A stretch of DNA of 64,000 bases from Rhynchosporium graminicola (Eukaryota > Ascomycota > Leotiomycetes > Helotiales > Ploettnerulaceae), in the NCBI GenBank assembly GCA_900074885.1, contig FJUW01000025.1:124001-188000 (forward strand). Reading direction: 5' to 3'. Below are positions 50,428 through 62,784 of this stretch, one piece after another; position 1 is the stretch's first letter, and the number at the start of each line of letters is the position of its first letter. The notes under the pieces were generated by a model, which did not search any database, was not told the DNA's origin, and saw nothing but the letters and a program-made list of their open reading frames with translations. Both the position numbers and the translations under genes were made by a program.

Positions 50428-51045
50428 TTATCTGCCTGGAGGAGGTTGGCTCATCATCTGTGCTTGTTGTTCCTGGAATCTCTGTCCGATCCTTTCACTG
50501 CCCGCCATGAACTTCTGTACACATCTTGTGACGCAGCCGGTCTCGCGCTGAATAAGGGATTTGGTTGTGAAGTCGTCGATGCAGGAGTCGAAGCAGTGTG
50601 TTACCAGGTTTGAGAACATCTAGGAGGGGAGGGTTGATGTTAGTTTGTGGTGGTCATGAGGGGCCTCTAGATAAGGGCAGAATAAGGAGTCTTTGTTGAG
50701 TGTGCTGGAACGGCTCTTCTCATAAGGTGCCAGCCATAGTTCACTTGATTTCGTAAATGATAGAATGTGTAATTGAAGTTCCGATAACAGGGCGTGCAAA
50801 TCTGCCATACTATTTAAACGCCTCGAAGCTATTGCATTCGAGGAGCCATTGGGGGAAAGTCGCAGGGATAAGCTGTTGCTACCAAAGACCCAAAAGAAAC
50901 CAAGACTTACGCCCATGAATTCCTTCATCTGCTTCCGCTCCATGCGAGATTGGAACTCTCTCTGCTCCGAAGCTGTAAGTCTGTCGAGGATCATTAGCTA
51001 GCCCTCAAAACCTCTCGCATCGTTAGGAGAAACCTACCCTTCCAT
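50428..51045 (-). CDS. TIM9: Mitochondrial import chaperone Tim9
   Basis: Three exons on the minus strand: 51045-51038 (8 nt), 50980-50911 and 50619-50428, giving 89 residues, the normal size. Introns are 57 and 291 bp. The protein starts [22 protein letters not shown], followed by the twin CX3C motif: CFDSC (Cys35/Cys39) and CVTRC (Cys55/Cys59), with the family segment DDFTTKSL between. The C-terminus ([14 protein letters not shown]) is the usual outer helix. Tim9 pairs with Tim10 as a hexamer in the intermembrane space and escorts carrier and barrel precursors from TOM to TIM22 or SAM; its cysteines are oxidised by Mia40. The tiny first exon codes only M-E and two bases, so automated prediction could miss it. 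The 291-bp intron is the second longest in the window. Confidence 0.93.
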
Positions 51046-52516
51046 GTTGACAGATATCGAGTATTGCTATTTGTGGGATATGAGTTGACGGGTAGGGACC
51101 TATGTTGACTTGGACTCGTGGTTGATTGTTTGATGAGGCTGAAATTGAATTGTGAGCTCACAGCGAGGGCTCTTCTCAATCGAGGTCACAGCTGCAGAGT
51201 TCAAGCGAGTCTTGGCAATTGCTGAGCTCAAGCCATACCTAGGTTCCTTGGGTACCACATTTGTTTTGGCGGAAGGCAACATACTATTCTCTTGCATGAG
51301 CATTACGATCAATACTAACATCTGCACCGAAGAGCTGGGTATCACTGTGATTATGACGTCTGATCATCACTATTGATGCCTGTCACTGCTCACCAGGACA
51401 AGTTTCAGCATTACACTTTGTACTTATACCTAGGTTTGGGTCGAGGCAGTAACAACTAAACCAAGCCACGATATCCCGAGTCGGAACAAATGAGGATGTT
51501 ATCAGCAGTATTAATATTGTGAGTTTACGATTATTCACCTCTGTAGGCCTGTGGCAGTTGGTCTAACTTACGGCTTCTCTTTTCTGTGTAACTGCTATCT
51601 CTCCAAGCCCTCGTGTGCGTTCTGACATAGCCACGTTTCCAAATTGCCTACGGTATTCTTCTAGGCTGTAGACGAAATGCAGGTCATAAAGCCGTTGCGT
51701 GGTCACTCTATATATGGAAAAGACTGCCTTGTCTTTGGCTGGGCTAGAGATCTGGCTCGCTTCTTTAACTGTGGGCTAGAAGTGAAGCTATCTGGGTATC
51801 AAGTTAATATGAAGTGAGAATATAAGTCAACAGCAATATAATATGTAGCAAATAACGATAGTGCGCATCCTGCTAAATAACCTTATATAGCAATAACTCA
51901 ATTATCCTCTAATTGCGCCGGAAGGATCAGCAGTATTAAGAAGGTCGGCAGGTAGACTTTTGGTCGTGGATGAGAAACTTGATAGGGCGGCACGACAGTA
52001 GTCGGCTTGAGGATCCGCAGACGTGCAAGGTCCACAGTCCGTCTCGAACATCATCTCGCCCGCTTCACCTTTCTCGAACATCACCACTGAACCTCTCGCC
52101 ATATCGGCAACTGCCAAGACAGCCTTGTCGTGTTTAACGCGGCCTTCGAATCCTGTGCTATCATTACTCGCATTGTCTCAGCTCTTAGTATTGCCGCTCG
52201 AGCACTTGCTTCACCCCCCTCGTCGCGTCAGGTTCTTGCGCCTGGTGATCATCCAGCCTCGAACACAACTTGCTGGCAGACGTTCAAATTGAGCTCGAGA
52301 ATAGACGTCGCGTATTAGTCGGAATATCACCTTTCGAAGACATTCAATACCACTGGCTCTCCTGCGATACAATTCGAACCTAAGATCAACCCCACACCCG
52401 CAGCCTGCGCCGACAAGCACTTTGTCCAGGCCTGTTGGGTCATTGCGATTCCGTCCGTCGGGAATACATACAGACCCTACAGTGGCGCCTGGTAGATTGG
52501 GAAGGTCGTGTTCATT
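51046..52516. other. Intergenic between divergent genes, 1.5 kb
   Basis: Contains the promoters of TIM9 and the RhoGAP gene. Around 51,780-51,910 it is A/T-rich. Overlapping open frames on both strands at 51,902-52,318 are G/C-rich without motif; I treat them as leader or chance. Confidence 0.5.
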
Positions 52517-55471
52517 ATGACTTCAGACGCTCCAGCCTCAAGGAGCGCACGGCAGCCCTTCACACACCCCCAGCCTGCTCCCGCGGGCCAAACAATACAA
52601 GCAGCATCTCCTCCAACAAAGCAAAGCTTGAAGACTTGGTGGAAGACCTTCAGCAAACCCCCGCCAAAGAATCAGGAACACAATGGTAATATCACATTTT
52701 CTTGGTATCCTGTCGCAAATCCATTTTGTTCTTAGTAAAGCTACTACACAGGAAGTCTTGACCACATTCTGCATTCCAATACACAAGCTATGTTCAACGA
52801 GCATTCCATGGATACGAAGAATCCAATTGTAGATGGGACTTCTGGAGAGGAACAAGTGAGCCACGACATCTTGCCCTCCAGCAGATGCCGCGCATCCAGG
52901 AACCTCACGGAAAGCTCAATGAATATTCCAAGGATCAAAGCAATTTTTTTGCCGGGCTACATATCTGGGGTCAAGCGCTACTTGAAGCGTAGATTACGCG
53001 CGAAGAGAAGCAGCTAAGAAACAATATAGCCCATGTCCTTCGAAGAGCAAATAAACAAATCGCATCCTGCACCAAGCAGATGCCTAAAATCAAGTGCAAG
53101 CAACGAGCTCAAATCCTTCATATCGCTGAGCAAACGGCATGCTTCTTCTCCAACTCTTAGAAATTTTGGGAAACTTTCTCGTGACAAATGCTAAGAAATC
53201 TATAGTTCCACCTTCCACCGGCATTTTTGGTGTCCCTCTACGTCAGAGCATCACCTACGCAAATGTTGCAATCTCACTAGTTGACGCCGAAGGTCGAAGC
53301 TATATATATGGCTATGTGCCAATTGTTGTGGCTAAGTGTGGAGTGTATTTGAAGGAGAAAGGTTCGTTCATTATTGTTCACCAACTTTAGATCCAACTTC
53401 GAGCACTGCACAAGCTAACGTTTCGAAAGCTACTAATGTAGAGGGTATATTTCGACTCAGTGGATCTGAGAAGCGCATCAAGGAACTCCGTACCATTTTC
53501 GACTCCCCAGATAGATATGGAAAAGGTTTAGATTGGGCAGGATACACAGTTCACGATGCTGCAAATGTTCTAAGGAGATATCTCAACCAACTTCCTGAAC
53601 CTATCGTCCCGCTGGATCTGTACGACAGATTTCGACAACCACTGAAAGGCTTCACCAAGCAAGCAGTTGGGGATGCTGATGGACCTCAACTTTCCGAAGA
53701 TTTTAACGTTGAGAAAGCTATCGTCACCTATCAGCACTTGATCACCGAACTTCCTCCCCTAAACCGTCAGCTTCTACTGTATATTCTAGATTTACTGGCA
53801 GTGTTTGCTTCAAAATCGGATGAAAATCGCATGACATCGGCAAATCTTTCTGCAATCTTCCAACCTGGTATGCTGTCTCATCCGATTCACGACATGGAGC
53901 CAGAACAATATCGTCTCAGTCAGGACGTTCTTATATTCTTAATTGAGAATCAAGATCACTTCTTGATCGGCATGAGGGGTACAGCTGCAGACGAACAGAC
54001 TGTGGCCGATGTACAAAACGGAGGAACGCCACCACCAGGAACACCAAATACGCCTGGGAAGTCAAAGTCAGGGGTCGCAAGAACAGCATCCAATGCCAGC
54101 GCAGGAGCGGACAGTATACGAAAGTTTGGAGGCGTTCGAAGAAATGTTTCAGTATCGTCGCGTCATTCCAAGCAATCGAATGGAGCTCCAAGCCCAGCAA
54201 GCCCAGCTTATGGTCCACCTCTGACCCACTCACCCAGTGGAGGTGTTCATCGAAGCAACACCGTTCCATCAAAGCGATCACCAGGGCTACCATCAAATCG
54301 GAGGCAGATAAACTCCGGTTCCCCCTCGCCCACAGCAGCAGCTTTCTTGCCAGGTTCGCTTGAAGCCCCTCGTGGTCTGTCGCCAGCAGCTGCTAGCTCA
54401 ACCAACCGCAGCGTCTCGCCATCAATGTCTGGAGCTCCTTCTGCTCTCGGGATTTCCAGCTTGGCCCCTTCAACACATGCAGCTTCTGTGACGAGTCAAG
54501 AGAGACTACTCGGAGACCAAGGTGCCGCACCTACTACACCAAGAAACATATCCAATCTCTTTCAAAAATCACCAACCAGCGAGAGCGAGAAGAAGCAGCC
54601 AAATAAGCTCAGGAAGAAGCGACTACCAGGTAGCTCGAATCCCAGCGCCCAAAGCTCTACCCAGTCCCTTCACAGTCAGGACCAATTCTCTCCTGCTCTT
54701 CATCCTGCCCATCTTGCCAATGATATTGCAGCACATCCACAATTAGAAAGCATTCCCTCCGCGAACCCTATATTATCCAACACTCAAGCCACACCTCCTG
54801 TCACTGATCCTTCCCAAGCTGACCAATCTGGCCACCAGTTTCCAATTAGACCCGAGGAGCTGCATCAGTCTTCCGACACTACGTTGAAGCCGGCGTCGCC
54901 AAGAGGCTCGTTGAGATCTCGATCGTCGTTCAACGACCAGTCCGATGCCGACCATCATGAGGATGCTGCTGCTGTTGCGGAGCAAAGAGAGAAGCGATCC
55001 CGATGGAGGATATCACGACACCAGCGAGATTCCTCTCAACTGGGTCACACACTAACTCCAAAGAAAGCTGTTGGTTCAGAGACCGCTCCAGGAGCCAGTA
55101 CCAGTTCTGTTGGAAGCTCGTCCCGTCCACGTAAGAGTTTTACGGCTGATACCATGCCCGCCAGCAGCGACCCGAGTCTGACTGGTGCTCATCCCCAATC
55201 AAGTCATGACGGCTCAGCTGCGAGTGACGAGAAGAAGGGACCACTTGGTTGGATTAAAAACAAGATGCGCGAGAAACGTGAAGAGAACAAGGAGAAGGAG
55301 GCAGAGAAAGAGCGCAACAAAAGCCCGCCAGCGTCAACCGATCGGATTCCATCAGCATTCCCTCCAAGAGGCAAGAGCATAGACATAAGGAGACCCGATA
55401 ATCCTGAACGACCTTTCGAAGAGCCTGCAAGGTCGCAAGTCCCAGAGGATCCTCGGAATATCCAACAGTAA
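52517..55471 (+). CDS. Rho GTPase-activating protein, Sac7-like
   Basis: Three exons, 52517-52685, 53206-53361 and 53430-55471, encode 788 residues; phases match at both joins. Residues 1-56 are basic and Pro-rich (QSLKTWWKTFSKP). The RhoGAP domain spans about 60-245: IFGVPL, then YIYGYVPIVVAKCGVYLKEK, and VEGIFRLSGS with the arginine finger at Arg117. LPEPIVPLDLYDRF and NRMTSANLSAIFQP follow. The remaining 540 residues are Ser/Pro-rich and disordered, with basic clusters and a Lys/Glu-rich helix near 690-715. The arrangement (short N-terminus, GAP domain, long tail) matches Sac7/Bag7-type regulators that switch off Rho1 in wall-integrity and actin control; that role is inferred. Intron 1 is 520 bp, unusually long here. 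An in-frame ATG at 52508 would require a non-ATG context upstream and is less likely. Confidence 0.88.
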
Positions 55472-56440
55472 ACCTGGAACACAGGATTGCCTGACCACTA
55501 TTGGTATGACAACGATAGGAGTGGATAGACACGTCCGTATTTACCTTCAAAATGGCTGAATTTGGAGAAGTTGTGGGGTTGCAGGAGAATATTAAGGCAT
55601 TCCGGTTGCCTTTCATTGTGTTTGGAATCGGACGTACAAATCATGACTTGTTTTCCATTGATCGGATACCCAAGAGACTGTTTTCTGCTTTGTTCTCAGC
55701 GCATCATTTTTTTCTCCAGCACCTGCTGCGAGAAAGAAACACCACAGTTTGAGTATAATGAAAAAGCCTGTTTTTGCGTGGCTTATTTGGGAAGCTGCAT
55801 GGATGGATTTGGGAGAAAGAAAGGTTGGCTGGAATTGTGTGTGTTTGAGTATCATCACACGCGCTTGTTTTTTTTTTGTTTTCTTCCAAGCAAGCAGATG
55901 GTTTTGAGATTTGGGGTTATGGCATTCAAGAAAGTTCTGATTTATAGATGGCTGGGATAGTAGCATTGCGAATTCTTGAGGCGCAGGCGGGATTCCACAG
56001 TCCTTCGTTCTAATATGTAAGCGGCACAGAGTCTGCTCGACTAGATGGTGCCAAGATGGATGGATGGATGTCATAGGCCAGATGCATGGACAGACATTGA
56101 GTGCAGCTTTGCGATGATGTGTAGGGTGTGCAGAGTTGAGTGTTCGATTCTTGTATCTAGGGATTTTCGATGTAGAGTCCAATGCACAAAATTGAATCTC
56201 ACCAGTAACGATCGCCGGCGCTTTCTAGGCGCCTGTTCACGGTTTTGGCCTTTATACATCCGCTCACGAAAACCATTGCACATCGTGGGCACGAAGGTAC
56301 GTCTAACGAAGTTATAAATCAAAGTTCGTTCATTACAAAGTCAATTATCAGTACAAAGCCTTGCCGATACAGCATAGCTATCGCGGCCATAAACAGGTCA
56401 TTACATCTCATCTCGAGCCATTCGGCGCGTCATCAAACAG
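55472..56440. other. Intergenic between convergent genes
   Basis: About 1 kb with the 3' flanks of the RhoGAP and Zn2Cys6 genes. The open frames at 55,562-55,960 (plus) and 55,613-56,182 (minus) overlap each other and have no motif. A poly-T tract lies at 55,868-55,878. Confidence 0.5.
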
Positions 56441-58929
56441 TCATACAAGGCCATGCCCACTTCCACCAGGCATCTCCTCCACATTCCCAAACAACCTAAA
56501 GAGCGTATTCTGCCACGCATCCGAATACGGCTCTCCTCCTCCCCCACTTCCTCCCATTCCCCACTCCCCCGTATACTCCATCGCCACCTGTCCACCAACA
56601 CCCACACCACTGATCCCACCGTCATAAATCTGCATACTATGACTCCCGCCATTCCCTCCAGCATTTCCCGCACCCATCCCATTACCCATGCCTATACCCA
56701 TACTTCCACCATTAGCAGTTCCATTGCCATCAAGAATGCCGCCCATATTGAGGTTCTGACTGGCAAATTCCATGCTTCTGTGATCAAAGATCGCCCAGCT
56801 GTTGCCGTCGTTATCAAAGTTCTTGGCGGTGCTGTTATTGGGGAGGTTGGATGATGTGGATGTGATGTCGACCATGGCTTCTGCGTCTGGGGCTGGACGG
56901 GGCGTGTGCATGTTCTGTAGGGAGGACTCGAGACGCGAGGCAAGACGGTGGCGGAGGGACGGGGAGGGTTGGTGGGTGTACTGGAGCATGTTCAGGTGGG
57001 CTTGGATGAGTACGAAATCTAGTGATGTTAGATTCTACGTTCTCAACCATGTGTGTGTTAATGAGTGGATTTTACCCTCTGGCTCGCCGACTCCGCCTTC
57101 GATTCCTTGGAGGACTAATAGCGCGGCCCATGTTATCATCTGTTTCGGGTGTTAGCCGAGTGATCAGGTTCTGGAGGTAAAGGTCGACTTGCAACTAAAT
57201 CCCAATTCGACCAGATTCCCTTATCTTCGTTTTGCAATTTCAGGGTAGCTCGAGCCGATATCAAGAGCTCGTGTCGCTCAATACTCGCTACATTGTTGGC
57301 GAAAAGATCGAACCCTCGCGCTGTATGATAGATGGATAGGATGAAAATTCGATGCAAACTGTACTGCCGGAATACCATCACTGCATCAAGATCTGCATCA
57401 TTGGATTCTGGTCCTAGAAGTTAGATTTCAAGTCAGGTTCCATGGCAAGGGCTACTCACTATTCCATAATACAAGCCAATCATCTAATTGTCTAGCCCAA
57501 TCTTTGATCACTTTCCCATCGGCTTCTGTGAATGCTGGAGGAGGTTTGATCGTGCTATCTACCTGACCGGACGAGATGAAAGACCATATGGTAGGGAGAC
57601 CTCGGCCTACGAAATGACTTAGTCCGATGTGCATCATTTGCGTGAGGCTGAAGAAAGGATCTTTGGAGTTGGCAGCTGATTGGAGTTGACGGAGGGATGG
57701 GAGAGGTGCCTCCTTAGGAAGGATGGGACAAGACATGTGGAGAGAGGCATGTTCGAGATCGATGATCTGTGAGCTTGTGAGTAGTGTTCGCTCAGATGAG
57801 GTTCATATAGTTTACTTGAAGTCCCGAGAATAATCCTCGCCATTCGTAAGATTCTTCATCAATATGGACAGGGCAGTGATCTAAAGTCAATCGATAGCCC
57901 ATTGTGATCCAGAGACCAGTCGTCTCGATGAATGCTTCCGATATTAGACCTGCGAGGATCAGGCCAAGGACATTCTGGAAAGCTTTCTGCTCAGTGCTTA
58001 TTTTTGGGGCATCGCAATTGTTGTCTGGTTGATCTACCCGAGGGGCCGCTTGAATCGGGACTGCGAGTTCTGAGATAGCGCAGCATGTTGCAACGAAGAA
58101 TCCTGGAGCAAGAGCTGCAAAATCAGGAGAAGGGGAGTGAAGAGCTGAGACGTAGAGAATTGCTGCTAAGAGTAACGGTGTCGGTGTGGATGATGTTTTT
58201 TTCTTGGAAAGAAAGTGTAGACCTGGCATAGTCTTGTGGAATCTAAACTCTCTTTCAGTACGCGGCATCAGAGTAACTTGTAGAGAGCTTACGAGAGCCA
58301 CAGGTGCTCTATCACTGCACGTGACCATATCCTAGATGATTGAGGGGGTCGGGTGGTCAATTTCAGGTGCAACGCAGCTGCCCAAACTCCCGCAAAAGCA
58401 GACTCGGTATCAGGGCTATGAAGCGATACATCGTCGTCCAGGACCGGCTGGGATGATGATGAGATGCCGAGTAGAGCTTCAATTGCATTCAGCCGATTAA
58501 GTACCGTTCGAGGATCCAGCTTGGGCTCCGATGCATCAAGATCATCGTAAGGCGGGCGTAGTATTGGAAGAATCTCTTGAGGTATAGCTGCGGCCTGGAT
58601 GTCGGATCAGCATTGAATCAGCAGATGGAATATTGTAGCCCAAAGCCTACATTCGCGCGCGGTTTGAATATACAAGGAATCTGACTTAGTCGACATCTTT
58701 TACAGGATGATGTTCGGCCTGGATCCACTTCACATTTCATCTGACAATGTTAGGGCCTTGGAAATGGATTCAGGGCTGATTCGTCACCTTCTGTCGTCGA
58801 CAGTTGACTATCATTGTTAGTATATTTCGACCATTTTTTTACGCGGCTCTCGAGATACTCACCACATGCCTTCGTGGGCTTGGGCCCAATGGTTGTAACA
58901 TTGCCATTTCTACTTCCACTACTACTCAT
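56441..58929 (-). CDS. Zn(II)2Cys6 fungal-specific transcription factor
   Basis: Nine exons on the minus strand: 58929-58863, 58807-58788, 58740-58651, 58594-58293, 58242-57816, 57766-57460, 57413-57196, 57139-57076 and 57018-56441, giving 690 residues with every phase consistent. Introns are 46-57 bp. The zinc cluster is complete: Cys22, 25, 32, 42, 45 and 52 (C-x2-C-x6-C-x9-C-x2-C-x6-C), spread over exons 1-3. A linker with a short leucine helix (RTVLNRLNAIEALLGI) follows. Then comes the middle homology domain typical of these factors (about 140-520), with LWLSFHKTMPGLHFLS, GLWITMGYRLTLDHCP and WSNWDLMITWAALLVLQG. The last 150 residues are Gly/Asn/Met-rich and end near DAWQNTLFRLFG. It is nuclear and should bind CGG-type half sites; targets are unknown. 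Confidence 0.9.
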
Positions 58930-61629
58930 GGTCTGGGAAAGTCTTCGTTTGGTACACGTGATGGCTCAAGACCAGAGATAGAATCTCACTTTCACATATC
59001 GAGAGTTGATACTCGGTTCTCGGTGATCAATGAGTCCTAGCAGGCCGGACGGGGTACATTGCGGAGAGTGCGAAGATCGTTCTAGCCCCTTTAAGGAGTA
59101 AGGTTTGATTTGCGAATAGTAGGTAGGTACTTACGGGGGCATCAGCATAACTTCTGCATTAAATCAACAGCTTGCAGAGTTATGCAATAGCACGCTTCTA
59201 TCAGAACTGTGTATCGTATCACTCCACACTTCAGATCATGTTCTATAATGAAACCCAGTAGTAAGAAGCTTTTAAAATCATTGTCGCTGGGATCGACAAC
59301 CGCCTGTAATGTCGGGCGGCTGTGTGTGCTGGGCCTGATGTCACATTACCCTACTGATCTTGCCCTTCCTTGTCCTTTTCCTCGTCCTCGCCCTGCTTAA
59401 GGTTCACGAATCTGCTATATAACCGAGTACGAAACCGTCCTTGTGCAGGCTTAGCAATCAGGTATCGTGTAGAGGGGGGCGGACTTGTCTTCGCCAGGGC
59501 AAACATATACCATAGCTAATGAAATCATCTTCTAGCATAGCAAACTCCAATATCAATTGAACGTATACCTTGAGAAGCCTATAGCCCCTGTGCGTGAACG
59601 GAGGTCGAAGTAGATCATCTCGAAATAGGAAGAACAAAGCATTGCCATCATCTCCAAGGGTAGATGGACAAACGACATGATAAATATTGGATGAGGATGT
59701 TCCGTTATACTTATGTGGCAATTCCACCCTAGGACCTTCCACGACTGAAATGTAGTGAACGTACTTGACTATAATATAACAGCCATCTTCCGGAGATGTC
59801 ACGCCTTACGCTTACGGAAAAGACAGAACCCTGTTGTAACTAGGTATCAACTACCTAGTTAATATCCTTCACTCCCGAGCGGGACTATAATATTGCCTGG
59901 TTGTTGTGCCCAACTACTTCCGCTATAAGCGCCAGCAGCAAATAGAGTTGCAGAAACAGAAGCCATTAATTTTAAACTGCCATGAGGTCCAATTCGGCCC
60001 TGGAATGGAATGGAAAGCAAAGTAAAGTGTCGTTGCAGTTCGGTAACACAGCATTGCGCCCAATGAGCCGAGGAGACCCCTGGGCTTCGGGAATTGTATG
60101 CTGGCCCCATCCGTGCGTCGTCGTCGTACCGTAGGCGCGTAACATTACAAAAAGAAATCAGTGCACACGCCGCAAACATTAAGGCCAGCAGCAAGTCTTT
60201 ATCTTGCTATGACTTTACAACTTCTTGTTTGTTTCCTTTTCCATACGACTGCCAAATGTTTCTTGGTATGGGGGTACGTTGCCCCTGCGCCCACGCCCAT
60301 CATCGAGTCGTTATCATCCGCCCGACTATCCATCCTCCTAGAATACCTGGGCAGGTACTTGTCAGTGGCGTGGCGTGGTCCCTGATGGGCATTAATGCAT
60401 GATAGCCTTTCAACGAGTCGGTCGGGCATCTGGGTACGGCAGGTACAACCATCATGAACCAAGCATAAGCATGGTACATACCTAGTTCTCGCTGCCCAAC
60501 TAGATATACACGAGTAGCCGACGCCCCAATCAGTCCGTCACCGCCTGGTTCTGGTTGCGTTTGCGTTTGTGTTTGCGTTTGCAGTCTGTCTGTCGTGGTG
60601 CACTATCGCCAGTCTGGGGATGTCCTTGCACCAGGCGTCTCGTGCAGAATGCAGACGAGCATGCTGCCCGCGCTCCATCAAATCGCAACTCGCTCACTGG
60701 AGCCTTGGGCTGCGACTGGCATCTCCCCTTCTACAGCTTCTGATCTGGCCCAATGGTGCCCAAGAAGAATCATTGTTCCTTTCACACCTGGTGGAAAATC
60801 CAATCGCTCAGTGGCCGTTGACAGCACAGCACGACACAGCACAGCACAGCATCCTCGCAAGAAAGGGATTCCCTTCCAAAGTTGTGGCCCTGGAAGCCTC
60901 TGAGCGGTCGCCGAGTAGCTTTGTCAACGTTTGGTATCAGCTGCAGAGTTCTGTGTTTGTTCACGACGTTACCTGTCAGTCTCTTCTCTTCTCTTCTCTT
61001 CTCTTCTGCCGAGCATTTGCCAGGACAAGATCATTCCTGTACCAAGGTACCTATATGTGGCTACCTATTCTTTCTCAATTACTAATAAGTTCCGTATATT
61101 ACGCCCGCTTCTGACCGAGTGGCAAATATGCTAATTGTTATCGCGTGTAATTCGTCTGTTCTCAACCTGTTGTCTTTTGATCTTCAGGTGTACCCCTGGT
61201 CAGAGCTTATGCCTTTGCTGGCTCGCCCCGTAATATGCCAAACCTGCAGCTTGGAAAGGGTCAACCATCGACTTAAGCGTACAGAAAGGCCACTTGTCTC
61301 GCCTTGGAGAGTTTATCAAATTAGCGGCGTCAAGTCTCAGACTCGGAACATATAGGTTACGAACTCCCTCCCTCCCCAAGTCGTAAATCTGGTGAGCTAC
61401 CAATTACTCACCGCTTGAACAACCAGTCCCAAGCAAAATTCCAACCAGGAACCCACGACCCATACTTGCCCCCCGGAATCAGCTGGCATAGTCCCCGTTC
61501 TGGACAGGAAGTACCGTCATCCCGACCTTCCTCTGGACGTTGAGGAGTAGTTGTCGTGTTCTTAATTTCCTATGTACTTTGTACATTCTGTATCTCTTAC
61601 TGTTCAAAACCAAGGACCCAATATCCGCG
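58930..61629. other. Intergenic, 2.7 kb, promoters of two divergent genes
   Basis: No supported gene. The minus frames 59458-59802 (114 codons) and 59859-60194 (111 codons) are open but lack motif or splice link. Plus-strand low-complexity tracts occur at 60,554-60,582 (TTTGCG), 60,826-60,850 (ACAGC) and 60,980-61,007 (CTTCT). These are typical of the long leader of the following plus-strand gene. Confidence 0.5.
60980..61007 (+). repeat. CTTCT pentamer microsatellite
   Basis: Five consecutive copies of TCTTC/CTTCT. Confidence 0.8.
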
Positions 61630-62784
61630 ATGATGGCCTCAAGACGAAGTCTCCAGATGCAACCAGACTATGGATATGGAAGTCCTGTTCCTATTCAACC
61701 CATCGGTACGAGGAGCACCTCCAGAAGGTACGAAATCAAACGTTGCACAGGACACCGAACTCAAGCTGACCACCAAAAAGCAATACATACCAAGAAGTAG
61801 GACAACCGGCATACGATAATAATTACTATCCAGCCTCCAGGTAAGATGTTCGTCTTTAACCTTCCAAGCAAAGTTACTGAACGTCGATCTCGAAGCGCAC
61901 CATTTACTCCAGCAACATCAAGCTACAGCCCACCTGGTGCCATGACATTGGTACCTGCAGGAGCTAGCCTCGCTCGACCGGACTACTCTTCCAATGGATA
62001 CAACATAGGGCCATCCTCCGCCCTGTACGGCACAGCTGGACCTGGGGTTAATAATTCTTATCCCAGTCCAAATTCAAGTTGGGAATCTCAAGCCAGAATT
62101 CCCTGCGAGACATATGAGGAGTATGTGGCGTTACCAAGCCCAAATGATTATGTGCCTGAAGGATCAAGCAAATCAATAGGCAAGTCCAAGGGCGAAGGGA
62201 AAGTTCTTTCACAGCAAAGGCGTCCTTCGAATAGAGACGAGTTTGACGGTCCGCACCAGTTCCTTCAGCGTCCACCGCCGGAGTACATTGCCCAACAGGA
62301 GAGAGATTTGCCACATCTCCCGACAAATCTTGTGGTACATGAGCAGGACAGTATCCTGACCCAAGTCAATGATCGATTATCTCAGTGTGCATTTGATTTC
62401 GTTGCAAAATATCAATTTCCTATTCCACTAGCCAGTGGAGAGATGCGACCCGTGGAGAGACCTCAAGACCGAGAATGGACGGAATGGGTTTATCTCCTGA
62501 AGCGTCTGGCCACGAAACGGCGGATACCTGCCCGGGTCCTTTATAACGGCCAGATAAAACAGTTCATTACCATTTTGGAGAATTCTTTGGAAATGCGTCA
62601 TGCAGCAAAACACCAGTCTCGCCCTTTGAAGGACGACAGGAACATATTGCAGTTGATATCCGCGGGCATACAAGTGGCCAAAATCCTAAAGGACTCCATT
62701 GCAGTAGCTGCGCTGGATAATTTATACGTTACCACTGAGCAGCAGATTCAGGAAAGGATTCTTAGCAGCCGCTATAGGGCTTGA
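61630..62784 (+). CDS. Conserved fungal protein of unknown function
   Basis: Three exons, 61630-61705, 61801-61840 and 61896-62784, encode about 334 residues. The first intron can end at 61794, 61797 or 61800, all in the same frame, so one or two residues are uncertain; the second has donor GTAAGA. The N-terminal 140 residues are Tyr/Pro/Ser/Gly-rich and disordered (MQPDYGYGSP, AYDNNYYPAS). From about residue 165 the protein is well folded: LPTNLVVHEQDSILTQVNDR, then CAFDFVAKYQFPIP, an Arg/Trp-rich segment (EWTEWVYLLKRLATKRRI), and helices through LISAGIQVAKILKDS to the end. I do not recognise a named domain. The clear contrast between disordered head and helical body supports a real gene. 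Confidence 0.78.

Noticed and set aside
55562..56182. Overlapping open frames on both strands after the RhoGAP gene
   Set aside because: They mirror each other, have no motif and lie where two 3' UTRs are expected.
59458..60194. Two minus-strand frames of about 110 codons
   Set aside because: No conserved motif or intron connection; kept only as part of the intergenic description.
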